DNA from: CAYLSV01 sp964386435
GTDB lineage: Bacteria > Planctomycetota > Phycisphaerae > Tepidisphaerales > Tepidisphaeraceae
Assembly: GCA_964386435.1 (NCBI GenBank)
Contig: CAYLSV010000018.1
Span: 1-51,888, forward strand
DNA length: 51,888 nt
Direction: 5' to 3'
In this document: one piece after another, positions 8,302 to 16,220 of the stretch
Position numbering within the stretch: the first letter of the stretch is position 1
How the letters are laid out: each line of letters begins with the position of its first letter
Notes under the pieces: generated by a model
What the model saw: the letters and a program-made list of their open reading frames with translations, nothing else
The model's database searches: none
What the model was told of the DNA's origin: nothing
Made by a program: the position numbers and the translations under genes

Positions 8302-10173
8302 TCAGATCCGGAAGATCGCGCCCATTTTCTTCGCCATCAAACTGTTCGCCGCAAGGATGGTCAAGGCGAGCATGGCCATCGCCCAGACGCCCAGGGCGGC
8401 GGCGACGTAGGGGCCGGTGCCCAGGCCCTGGTACAGCTCGAAGATCGCCTTCGTGATCGGGTAGTACTCGGCCCGCTGGGCGAGGATGAGGCTGTCGCTG
8501 ACCTCGAGCATGGCGAACGCGAACGCCAGCAACCCGCCGGCGATGAGGTTGGCGACGATCAGCGGCACGGTGATTTTGCCCAGCACCCGCCAGCGACTCG
8601 CGCCGAGGTTGCTCGCGGCCAGCTCCAGATCCCGCGGCGTCTGCTGCAAACCCGCCACCGCCGACCGCACCACGTATGGCAACCGCCGCGCCGCATACGC
8701 CAGCACCAGCAGCACGGCCGGATACTCCTGCACGTTCAGCCAAAACAGCGGCCCCGCCCCGTCGCCGAAGAAGCCCTCGGCCCACAGCCCGGCCCCCGTT
8801 TTGCCGGTGTTGACCGCCGCGGCGTCGCCGAAGGTGCGGACCAGCCAGATGCTCACCGACAGGTAGCCAAACGCCAGCACCAACCCCGGCACCGCCAGCG
8901 GCAGCATGGCCAAGGCATCGATCAGCCCCCGCCCCGGCACCCGGCTGCGGACGACGATGATCGCCACACCCACGCCGACGACGCACGCGATCAGCGTCGC
9001 CAACAGCGCGAACAGCAGCGAGTTCGTGATGCCGGTGTAGACGAGGTCGTCGGTCAGCGCCTCACCGAAGTGGCCGAGCGTGACGTCGCTTGGCAGGAAC
9101 GATTTGTACCATGCCCCCGGCTCGCTGATGCTGACCAGAATCACCGAGATGTGAGGCAACACCGCCAAGCCGATGACGAACAGGATGCCGCCGACCGCCG
9201 CGATCATCTTCCAGCCGGTCAGCTTCGTCGGGGCCACGTTCACGCCCGCCTTCGTCGTCGCGGCATCGAAACCCCGCCCCAGCAGCACCTTGCCGATGGC
9301 GTACAGCAAGACGCTCGCCGCCAGCATCACGACCACCAACGCGTACGGTAACGGCGAATCCGACACGTCCGTGATCTTGCGGAACACCTGAACGGGCGTC
9401 ACATCGTTGAAATCGAACATCAGCGGCGTGCCCAGCTCCGTGAACGACCAGATGAGCACCAACGTGCACCCGGCGAACAATCCCGGCCGGATCAGCGGCA
9501 GCGTGACCCGCCGGAACACCTGCCACCGGCTGGCCCCCAGGTTCCGGGCCGCCTGCTCCATCGACGGGTCGATGTTCGCCAGTGCGGCCTGCAGGTTCAG
9601 CAAGAGAATCGGATACAGGTGCAACGCCTCGACCAGCACGATGCCGCCCAAACGGAGGTTGCCCAACCAGTCGATGCCCGCCTCGCCGCCGCCGCCGACG
9701 AGTTCGGTCAGCGGCCCGAACCGCCCCAGCACCTGCCGCATGCCCACCGCCCCAACGAACGGCGGCAACACCAACGGCACCAGCAGCAACCCGCCGAGCA
9801 AGCCCTTCGCCGGGAAGTCGTACTTCACGAGCAGCACCGCGATCGGCAACGCGATGGCCAGCGACAACCCCGTCGTCAGCACGGCGATGAGCGTCGCGTT
9901 CCACAGCCCCCGCACCAGCACCGGGTCGGCGAAGATCAGCCGGACGTACTCCAGCGTGAACCCGCCCTCGCCGTCGGAGAAGCCGAACTGCACGACCCGG
10001 ACGATCGGCCAAATGAGGAAGACGCCGAAGAACAGCAAGAGCGCCGCCGTCAGCACAAGGTGCCGCGGCTCCGCCTGACGGAACGAGCCGCCCCACTTCT
10101 TCATGAGCGCCGCGTCGGGCGTCCCCGGCCCCCCGTCGGGCGGCGTCGTCGGCAGCGGGTTGAGCGTCGTCAT
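8302..10173 (-). CDS. two-domain ABC transporter permease (FbpB/ThiP-like)
   Basis: 623 residues with about 12 hydrophobic segments. It is a duplicated binding-protein-dependent permease: each half carries an EAA-type cytoplasmic loop that contacts the ATPase, NLGASRWQVFRRVTLPLIRPG in the N-terminal half and NLGASRWRVLGKITVPLIVA in the C-terminal half. Such fused permeases are typical of ferric-iron, thiamine and related importers. A periplasmic-binding protein and an ATPase would be needed and neither is within 8 kb on either side, so the partners are elsewhere or the gene is an orphan. The start ATG 10173 begins MTTLNPLPTT, a short cytoplasmic leader before the first helix. The substrate cannot be told from the sequence. 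Confidence 0.88.
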   Translation of the reverse strand: MTTLNPLPTTPPDGGPGTPDAALMKKWGGSFRQAEPRHLVLTAALLLFFGVFLIWPIVRVVQFGFSDGEGGFTLEYVRLIFADPVLVRGLWNATLIAVLTTGLSLAIALPIAVLLVKYDFPAKGLLGGLLLVPLVLPPFVGAVGMRQVLGRFGPLTELVGGGGEAGIDWLGNLRLGGIVLVEALHLYPILLLNLQAALANIDPSMEQAARNLGASRWQVFRRVTLPLIRPGLFAGCTLVLIWSFTELGTPLMFDFNDVTPVQVFRKITDVSDSPLPYALVVVMLAASVLLYAIGKVLLGRGFDAATTKAGVNVAPTKLTGWKMIAAVGGILFVIGLAVLPHISVILVSISEPGAWYKSFLPSDVTLGHFGEALTDDLVYTGITNSLLFALLATLIACVVGVGVAIIVVRSRVPGRGLIDALAMLPLAVPGLVLAFGYLSVSIWLVRTFGDAAAVNTGKTGAGLWAEGFFGDGAGPLFWLNVQEYPAVLLVLAYAARRLPYVVRSAVAGLQQTPRDLELAASNLGASRWRVLGKITVPLIVANLIAGGLLAFAFAMLEVSDSLILAQRAEYYPITKAIFELYQGLGTGPYVAAALGVWAMAMLALTILAANSLMAKKMGAIFRI

Positions 10174-10283
10174 CGCCGCCGCATCATCGGCCGCCGCCGC
10201 GCCGCGTCAAGAACCTTACGCGGCAACCTGATTTCCCGCAACGCCTTGACCCGAACGCTTGCCGCGGCGACGCTGCACGTGCC

Positions 10284-10997
10284 GTGGGCGAGCCGGCAAC
10301 GAGATTGGCGTATGAGCTACCGCAGGACAGGCCGCGGACCAGCGGGGTTGCGGTGTTCGCGCTGATTCCGGGCGTTCTGGGCCTGCTCGGCAGCGTGGTG
10401 GTGATCGGCGTGGTGCCGGGGCTCGTGGCGGTGGTGGCCGGGTGGCAGGGGCTGCGGGAGACGCGCAAGCCCGATTTCACCGGTCGCGGCCTGGCCAAGG
10501 CAGGCCTCTGGACCGGCGTGGCGGCGTGCGTGCTGGGTCCGATCTTCGGCTACGTCCTGTTCCTGCGGGCGTTCGACGGCTGGGCACAGGTCGCCTGCGG
10601 CAGCAACATGCGGCAGATCGGTCTGGCGGCGATCTTGCACGCCGATGCCGAGCCTGATCGCTTGTTCCCGCCCGACTTCGACACGCTGCTGCTCACGCAG
10701 GACATTCAGCCGGCCGCGTTTACCTGTCCCAGCTCCTATGATGAACCCGGCACCGTGCCGCTCGGGCCGGGCACGTGCAGCTACGTCTGGGCCGGCGCGG
10801 GCGTCCCCGACTCGGCCCCGCCGACCACGACCATCGCCTTCGAGCGGTTGGGCCACCACTGGGGCGGGGCGAACGTGCTGTACGCCGACATGGTCGTCGA
10901 TTTCGAGACGCCGGCGACGATCACGACGCTGGTGAACACGGCCGTCACCGAAGGCCGGCTGACGCGGGAGCAGGGGATTGAGATCTTGGGCAAGTAG
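10284..10997 (+). CDS. membrane protein resembling DUF4190/DUF1559 (H-X9-DG type)
   Basis: 237 residues with a GTG start; no ATG is available in frame nearby, so the start is uncertain. Two adjacent hydrophobic segments (VFALIPGVLGLLGSVVVIGV with VPGLVAVVAGW, and AGLWTGVAACVLGPIFGYVLF) resemble the DUF4190 membrane unit. They are followed by CGSNMRQIGLA and later RLGHHWGGANVLYADMVVDF, which match the NLKQIGLA and H-x9-DG-like ends of planctomycete prepilin-like DUF1559 proteins. The CPSS segment and the GTCSY motif also fit that family. It is probably an envelope protein of unknown role. It is convergent with the ECF sigma gene, 52 bp away. Confidence 0.6.
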   Translation: MGEPATRLAYELPQDRPRTSGVAVFALIPGVLGLLGSVVVIGVVPGLVAVVAGWQGLRETRKPDFTGRGLAKAGLWTGVAACVLGPIFGYVLFLRAFDGWAQVACGSNMRQIGLAAILHADAEPDRLFPPDFDTLLLTQDIQPAAFTCPSSYDEPGTVPLGPGTCSYVWAGAGVPDSAPPTTTIAFERLGHHWGGANVLYADMVVDFETPATITTLVNTAVTEGRLTREQGIEILGK

Positions 10998-11049
10998 CCG
11001 CCCGCCTCGGACGCGCGTTTGCCGCATCATCGGCACCCGCTCCGGCCCA

Positions 11050-12561
11050 TCACGGTGCAACCGCCTGCGCCCCCCGCTTCGGCTCGGCCAACCACCTCAA
11101 GGCGTCCAGCAGCCCCTGCTCCGGCGACGCCGCCAGCAAGTGCTTGAACCAGTCGCTGTCAATCGAGCGGTTGCTGATCACCCGCCCCCGACCCAAGTGA
11201 CCGCACACGAGTTCCGGCAATTCGTCGAGCGTCGGGTGCAGCCGCGCCCCGCCCCGCACATCCACGAGCCGGCGCGCCAGCACGACCTTCGCCTGGTCGT
11301 TGGGCACGAAAATCGCGCCGCAACTCAGGCTGCGGCCCAACCCCGGCCGCAGCGCCGGGAACGCCGGATGCCGGCCACGAATCTCCAGCGGCGTCTGCAC
11401 GTTGTGCGGCTCGGTGTGCATCGGCTCGACCGGCGTGGCCGACAGCGACAGCGCCATCAGGTCCGGGTTGTCCGGCTCGAGCGACAGCATGCCCAGAAAC
11501 TTGCCCGAGTTCAAACCCATGCCCGACTCCACCGCCGACCGCACCGCCCGCGCCCCGGCCGCGGACAGAAAGAAGTCGTTGCCGATCATCAGCACGTCCA
11601 GCGTGCCCAAGCCCTCGGCATCGGTGATCTCGATGACGCCGCCAAACAACTCGTAGTCCCGGACCGCCCGTTCGATCAGCCCGTGGCCGCTGCTGCGTGG
11701 CTCAATTACCGCCACCGGTTGCACCGGGCCGTGTGGCAGCCAGCGGGAGAGGCTCATCTGCAAGTCGACCGGCACCGAAAAGCCGTCGTGGGTGACCCGT
11801 GTCGCCGAGGCCCAACTCGTGAAGAACCCGACCCGAAGCTGCCGGCTCCAACCCGGCAGCAAGCCCGGTTGGGCCGCGCTGGCCCGGTCCAGCAGCGCCG
11901 GCCAGTCGACGGCCATCCGCAAGCCGTCGCCCACCGGGCACCCCAAGTCCATCTCCAACCGCCGGGCGTCGCCAAAGCATGCCGCGATCGTCACCGCGTC
12001 GGCATCGAAAGCACCCAACTTCCTGGCGATTTCGGTCAGCCGGTCCAGCATCGCCGACACCCGGCGGCTCAGGGTCGAGGCGTCAACGCCGGCCCGAACC
12101 GCCAGCGCCCGCAGCGGCTGCCGCGCCACGAACCGCTCGTGCAAAAGGGCCCGATCCGCCTCGTCCAACGCCGCCACCGCCTTGGGCAGCCGGCCCCGCA
12201 GCGCCTCGACCCGGACCGCCAGCGACATCGAATCAAGCGTGCCACGCCGCGCCCGGCCCTCACCGCCCAGTGCCCGCTCACGGTTGCGCTGCCGGATGCG
12301 GCGGCGGAGCCGATCGAGCGAGACATTTCGCGCCGTCGCCGCCACCCACGCGGCGGGCGATCCGTGAATCTCGTGGCGGTGGCGGACCAGCCGCAACAGC
12401 GTCTCCTGCACCGCGTCGTCCACGTCCGGCTCGGACCGGAGCAGCCCCCGGCAGATCGACGCCGCCAACGGCCGCACCGACGCAGCAACCGCCTCGAATG
12501 CCGGTCCGCTGCCGTCGCGTCGATAGCGCTGCCAAAACTCGTTCTCGCCGCTCGTTGGCAT
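11050..12561 (-). CDS. ECF RNA polymerase sigma factor with ~320-residue C-terminal extension
   Basis: 503 residues. Residues 1-180 are an ECF sigma factor: region 2 contains SEPDVDDAVQETLLRLVRHRHEIHGSPAAWVAATARNVSLDRLRRRIRQ (in two parts DDAVQETLLRLV and WVAATARNVSLDRLRRR), and region 4 has LDEADRALLHERFVARQPL, RALAVRAGVDAS and TLSRRVSAMLDRL. ECF factors are normally about 180-200 residues. The extra portion contains DVLMIGNDFFLSAAGARAVRSAVESG, HPAFPALRPG and GRGRVISNRS, a layout like ThuA/class-I glutamine-amidotransferase-like folds; that is inference. The extension may sense a signal in place of an anti-sigma factor. The start ATG 12561 sits in the divergent spacer with the ankyrin gene. 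Confidence 0.72.
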   Translation of the reverse strand: MPTSGENEFWQRYRRDGSGPAFEAVAASVRPLAASICRGLLRSEPDVDDAVQETLLRLVRHRHEIHGSPAAWVAATARNVSLDRLRRRIRQRNRERALGGEGRARRGTLDSMSLAVRVEALRGRLPKAVAALDEADRALLHERFVARQPLRALAVRAGVDASTLSRRVSAMLDRLTEIARKLGAFDADAVTIAACFGDARRLEMDLGCPVGDGLRMAVDWPALLDRASAAQPGLLPGWSRQLRVGFFTSWASATRVTHDGFSVPVDLQMSLSRWLPHGPVQPVAVIEPRSSGHGLIERAVRDYELFGGVIEITDAEGLGTLDVLMIGNDFFLSAAGARAVRSAVESGMGLNSGKFLGMLSLEPDNPDLMALSLSATPVEPMHTEPHNVQTPLEIRGRHPAFPALRPGLGRSLSCGAIFVPNDQAKVVLARRLVDVRGGARLHPTLDELPELVCGHLGRGRVISNRSIDSDWFKHLLAASPEQGLLDALRWLAEPKRGAQAVAP

Positions 12562-12625
12562 CTCGCTCCCTCACGACAACGCACCCAACGGATCGTGCGG
12601 CGTTGCACCGCAACTCACCCACGAA

Positions 12626-12640
12626 AATTTCTACCCGATT
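12626..12640 (+). promoter_or_regulatory. shared motif AATTTCTACCCGATT upstream of a signalling gene
   Basis: This AT-rich 15-mer lies in the divergent spacer between the ECF sigma and ankyrin genes and nearly repeats a 17-mer at 18869-18885 upstream of the broken kinase. Its function is unknown; it could be an ECF-dependent promoter element or an operator. Confidence 0.3.
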
Positions 12641-12667
12641 CCCGCACGTTCGGCCGAGGGTGGCGTC

Positions 12668-13282
12668 ATGCGGGGCATGAGTGCCCGACGTCCTGCCAAC
12701 CCTGCCACCCGCTTCAGCGCCAACCTGCTGATCACCATGTTGGGGTTCGCGATGTTTGCCGCCCACGTCGCCGATTATTGGATCGCCCTGTCCTGCGCCA
12801 AGGGCGACGGCGTCGATCAAGCACAAGTTGACGCTTTTCAGGCGACCCTCACCGATCCTGATCCGCAAACCGCGCTGCGTGCGGCTCAAGAGTTCGCCGG
12901 CCGTTCGCGGGTTGAAGCGGCGTTGTCGCCGCTGGCGTTGGCTGCGGGGGCGGGGCGGAACGATGTAGTCGCCGCCCTGCTCGATGCCGGCTGTGATCCC
13001 AATGCCCACGCCCAACCCACCGAGACGCCGCTGTTCCTCGCCGCCCGCTCGGGCAACCCGTTGGCCGTCCGCCTGCTGCTCGATCGCGGCGCAGAAGTTA
13101 CCCCCACCCTTGCCGACGCCACCCACGGCTTCTCAAGGTCGGGCCGCTCAATGCGGCTGGAGCTGGCGACCCAAACCAAATTCTCGCGAACTCTTCACGC
13201 TTTGACAATGCCCGCCGCCGCCCAGGTGCCGACGATGCCGGCGGAGAAAAGCGCGGCATGCCGTCGCGTCCTGAGAGAATGA
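12668..13282 (+). CDS. membrane-anchored ankyrin-repeat protein
   Basis: 204 residues. A hydrophobic segment at about residues 18-42 (NLLITMLGFAMFAAHVADYWIA) should anchor it in the membrane. About residues 78-145 hold two to three ankyrin-like repeats: SPLALAAGAGRNDVVAALLDAG, then TPLFLAARSGNPLAVRLLLDRGAEV. The last 40 residues are not ankyrin-like. ATG 12677 is an alternative start. The stop TGA overlaps the ATG of the next gene (ATGA at 13279-13282), so it is probably co-translated with the 5'-nucleotidase-like protein. Ankyrin repeats bind proteins; the partner is unknown. Confidence 0.65.
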   Translation: MRGMSARRPANPATRFSANLLITMLGFAMFAAHVADYWIALSCAKGDGVDQAQVDAFQATLTDPDPQTALRAAQEFAGRSRVEAALSPLALAAGAGRNDVVAALLDAGCDPNAHAQPTETPLFLAARSGNPLAVRLLLDRGAEVTPTLADATHGFSRSGRSMRLELATQTKFSRTLHALTMPAAAQVPTMPAEKSAACRRVLRE

Positions 13283-15171
13283 ACCACCACCACCACCGCC
13301 CCGCCGTTGCCGCCGCCCTTGCGGTTGCTTGTTTGTCCGCCGCCCCGGCCCTCGCCCAGTACAGCCTGACCGTGCTGCACAACAACGACGGCGAGAGCAA
13401 CCTCTCGGCCGCCGACGAGTTCGTCACGCTGGTCGACCAGACCCGCAACTTCTACAACACGCAGGGCCACGGCGTCGTCACGCTGTACGCCGGCGACAGC
13501 TTCATCCCCAGCCCCGAGTTCGCCGCCAGCCTCAACAGCGGGCCGGTGGGCAACCGGACGTTCTTTGACGCCCTGGCCCTCGACGCCATCGGCTACGACG
13601 CGGCGGCCGTGGGCAACCACGAGTTCGACGCCGGGCCGAGCGTGTTCGGCGAGTTCCTCGACGACACCAGCGTACCGTTCCTCTCGGCCAACCTCGACTT
13701 CTCCGGCGAGGCGGCCCTGGCCGGCCGCAGCGATCTGCGGGCGAGCACCATCGTCACCGTCAACACCGCCGCCGGCACGAAGCAGGTCGGCATCGTCGGC
13801 GCGACCACGCAAAACCTGCCGTTTATCACCAGCCCCGGCAACGTGAGCGTCAACGACGTGGTCAGCAGCGTCAACGCCGAGGTTGCCACGCTCAAGGCCG
13901 GCGGCGTCGACAACATCATCCTCGTCAGCCATTTGCAGGGCATTAGCGAAGACGTCGCCCTCACCAGTCAACTCAGCGGCGACATCGATTTGATCGTCGC
14001 CGGCGGCGGTGACGAGATTCTGGCCGATCTGGCCGCGCCCTCGCCGACGAGCGTGTACGGCAGCGGCGCGCCGCTGAGCGTGGTCGACACCGGGCTGCTC
14101 GCGGGGGACAGCGTCGACATCCCGGCGTACCCGACCCTCGCCGGCAGCATCCCGGTCGTGACGGCCGGGCCGGAATACGGCTACCTCGGGCGGGCGACGC
14201 TCAACTTCGACGCCGCCGGCAACTTCACCGGCCTCGACGCCAGCAGCAACGCCCAGATCAACCAAGGCTTTGCCCCCGACGCCGCCACGCAGACCAACAT
14301 TGTCAACCCGGTCGAGCAGTTCGTCGCCAGCCTCGGGCAGCAGGTGATCGCCACCAGCAGCCAAACGCTCATTGGCAACGGCGACCGCGACGTGATCCGC
14401 GCCGAGGAGGCGGCCCTGGGCAATTTGGTCGCCGACGGCCTGTTCACCGCCGCCACCGGCGCGGCGGGCGACTTCGGCGTCGACACGCCCGACTTCGCCT
14501 TCGTCAACGGCGGCGGCATCCGCGACGACATCGACGCCGGCGACGTGTCGGTGCTCACCACCTTCGACGTTTCGCCGTTCGGCAACATCGTCTCGGTCGT
14601 CGAGGACGTGGCGCGGGACGACGTGCGCCTGATCTTCGAGAACGCCGTCAGCCGCGTGACCGACACCGATCCCGGCCCCGGCATCGAGGTCGACCGCGCC
14701 AATGTCGACGGCACCGGCCGGTTCTTGCAGGTCAGCGGCAACGTGACGCTCATCTACGACATCACCGCCGACGCCCTTGAACTCGACGCCAACGGCAACA
14801 TCGTCTCCGCCGGCAGCCGCGTGAACACGCTGGTCATCGGCAACGACGTCATCGTCCTCGACGGCGTCGTCCAGCCGGGCGACACCCTTGACGTCGCCAC
14901 CGTCGACTTCCTCGCCAACGGCGGTGACCAGACGTTCGCCGCCTACCTCTCACAAACCTACGACTTCACCCGATTGGGCATCAGCGACCAGGCCGCGCTT
15001 CAGTCGTACCTCGAACAACTCGCCAACGGCGACACCAGCTTCGACCTCGCCAGCGACTTCCGCTACGACAACGTCAAAGACGGCCGCATCGTCGCCATTC
15101 CCGAACCCGCCACCCTCGGCCTGCTAGCCGCCAGCACCCTCGGCCTCCTCCGCCGCCGCCCAGTGGCTTGA
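13279..15171 (+). CDS. 5'-nucleotidase/UshA-like metallophosphoesterase with PEP-CTERM anchor
   Basis: 630 residues. ATG 13279 is chosen because it precedes a signal peptide (AAALAVACLSAAPALA) and overlaps the upstream stop. The two-domain 5'-nucleotidase layout is visible: N-terminal metallophosphatase with LTVLHNNDGES, YAGDSF, AVGNHEFDAG and LVSHLQGI, then a C-terminal substrate-binding domain with FVNGGGIRDDI and FDVSPFGN. Compared with UshA, the first D-x-H metal motif is NDGE and the GGH motif is AGGGDE, so two metal-ligand histidines are missing. I recall this variant in other secreted relatives, but it may alter activity. The C-terminus IPEPATLGLLAASTLGLLRR is a PEP-CTERM sorting tail. 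No exosortase is in the window. Confidence 0.85.
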   Translation: MNHHHHRPAVAAALAVACLSAAPALAQYSLTVLHNNDGESNLSAADEFVTLVDQTRNFYNTQGHGVVTLYAGDSFIPSPEFAASLNSGPVGNRTFFDALALDAIGYDAAAVGNHEFDAGPSVFGEFLDDTSVPFLSANLDFSGEAALAGRSDLRASTIVTVNTAAGTKQVGIVGATTQNLPFITSPGNVSVNDVVSSVNAEVATLKAGGVDNIILVSHLQGISEDVALTSQLSGDIDLIVAGGGDEILADLAAPSPTSVYGSGAPLSVVDTGLLAGDSVDIPAYPTLAGSIPVVTAGPEYGYLGRATLNFDAAGNFTGLDASSNAQINQGFAPDAATQTNIVNPVEQFVASLGQQVIATSSQTLIGNGDRDVIRAEEAALGNLVADGLFTAATGAAGDFGVDTPDFAFVNGGGIRDDIDAGDVSVLTTFDVSPFGNIVSVVEDVARDDVRLIFENAVSRVTDTDPGPGIEVDRANVDGTGRFLQVSGNVTLIYDITADALELDANGNIVSAGSRVNTLVIGNDVIVLDGVVQPGDTLDVATVDFLANGGDQTFAAYLSQTYDFTRLGISDQAALQSYLEQLANGDTSFDLASDFRYDNVKDGRIVAIPEPATLGLLAASTLGLLRRRPVA

Positions 15172-15214
15172 GATCGGAATAAGCACCCGGATCCTCTCGC
15201 AAGCCACACGATGT

Positions 15215-15250
15215 TCAGGTAGCCGCGGGGCAGGCCCCGCGGCTACCTGA
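15215..15250. repeat. GTAG-footed perfect hairpin (family B)
   Basis: 17-bp perfect inverted arms, beginning TCAGGTAGCCGCGGGGC, are separated by 2 nt. It lies just after the PEP-CTERM nucleotidase gene and could end its transcript, but the following TTTATGTT is a poor U-tract. A related hairpin is at 35136-35166. Confidence 0.6.
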
Positions 15251-15305
15251 TTTATGTTCGCGCACCTTGCACTTTGGTTGGACATCCTGATCCGCGTGCA
15301 TCGCC

Positions 15306-15400
15306 AAAACCCCCACCGCCATGCTGACGGCGGGGCTACGCAGTGATCCAGGCTTTGGCACTTCGGGTGAAGCCCCGCTGCTGCGCAGTGGTGGGGCTTC
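15306..15400. repeat. REPIN-like inverted pair of family-A REP hairpins
   Basis: The left copy (15306-15341) is AAAACCCCCACCGCC...GGCGGGGCTACGC, the reverse complement of the family-A consensus. The right copy (15369-15400) is GAAGCCCCGCTG...GTGGGGCTTC with 8-bp outer arms. Together with the hairpin at 15215-15250 these fill most of the 317-bp spacer 15172-15488; I see no gene in the remaining bases. Confidence 0.6.
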
Positions 15401-15488
15401 TTGTGCCTTCTCGCGGGTAGCAGGTTGCCGGAGCTGGGCATCGCTGGAAGTGCACTGTGGGTTCAGCCGGGTTGCACCTCACGCGGCG

Positions 15489-16220
15489 TCAGCGGCGGCG
15501 GAAGGCGGTCCAGAGGTCGCGAATTTCGTCGTCGATCTCGCCAGGCCAGGCGTAGGTGGTCACGGCTTGGCGGAGGGTGCGGATGAACAGCCGCTTGCCG
15601 GTGACCAGCAGGTTCGAGACGGCTGCCGGCTCGATGCCCAGGCGGGCGGCGAGATCGGCGTTGCCCACCGGCGCCCGGCCGTCGAGGGCCGGCAGGATCA
15701 CGCGTTGCTCCAGCACCAGCCAGACGTCGCTGCGGTTGTTGCTCAGGCAGTGCTTGGCCACCGACGTGATCACGCCGCTGAGCACCTGCTTGGCCCACGC
15801 CCGCTCCACCGCCTCGTGCGCCTGCTCCACGCGGGCGGCCGTTTGGTCCACCGGCACCCGCCCGTCGATCGGCACCCGCCGCCGGCGCAGGCAGTACTCA
15901 TCAATCACGTGCCGATCCAGCGCGACCAGCAACAGCGCCCGGAATCGCCCCCGGCTGCGGTCGGCGTGATGTACCAGGTTGCCGTGCACCATGCGGTTGG
16001 CCACGAACCCGGCCGGCGTTTCGTCGGTCGAGTTGCCGCAAAGCCGGTGGCGGCGGTGCAGATCAAACAGCAGCGGCTGGCGGTACATCTCCACCAGTTC
16101 GCCAAGCGACCACCGCCGCGGCGCCACGTCCATCGGTTCGTCGGCAACGGGCTCGTTCACGCGGTGGATCAGCGTCCACGGCGTCAGCGGGAATCGGACG
16201 GGCGTCGCGGCACGCGCCAT
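15489..16220 (-). CDS. planctomycete-type ECF-like sigma-70 factor
   Basis: 243 residues. ATG 16220 is chosen because the protein begins MARAATPVRFPLTPWTLI, the position of the F-x-x-T-x-W-x-L opening typical of planctomycete ECF factors. The segment GRFRALLLVALDRHVIDEY corresponds to the GRFR-x-x-L-x-x-x-L-x-x-x-L conserved region 2.3-3 part of that group, and the C-terminal half has an HTH-like LAARLGIEPAAVSNLLVTGKRL. Several usual acidic residues of region 2 are altered (ELVEMYRQPLLFDLHRRH), so it is divergent. It overlaps the end of the degenerate kinase-TPR gene by 37 bp; sigma and kinase genes of this type commonly sit together in planctomycetes. Confidence 0.62.
   Translation of the reverse strand: MARAATPVRFPLTPWTLIHRVNEPVADEPMDVAPRRWSLGELVEMYRQPLLFDLHRRHRLCGNSTDETPAGFVANRMVHGNLVHHADRSRGRFRALLLVALDRHVIDEYCLRRRRVPIDGRVPVDQTAARVEQAHEAVERAWAKQVLSGVITSVAKHCLSNNRSDVWLVLEQRVILPALDGRAPVGNADLAARLGIEPAAVSNLLVTGKRLFIRTLRQAVTTYAWPGEIDDEIRDLWTAFRRR

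Noticed and set aside
13279..13305. Four consecutive His residues at the start of the nucleotidase (MNHHHHRP), resembling a His tag
   Set aside because: It precedes a natural signal peptide in native context with no vector sequence nearby.
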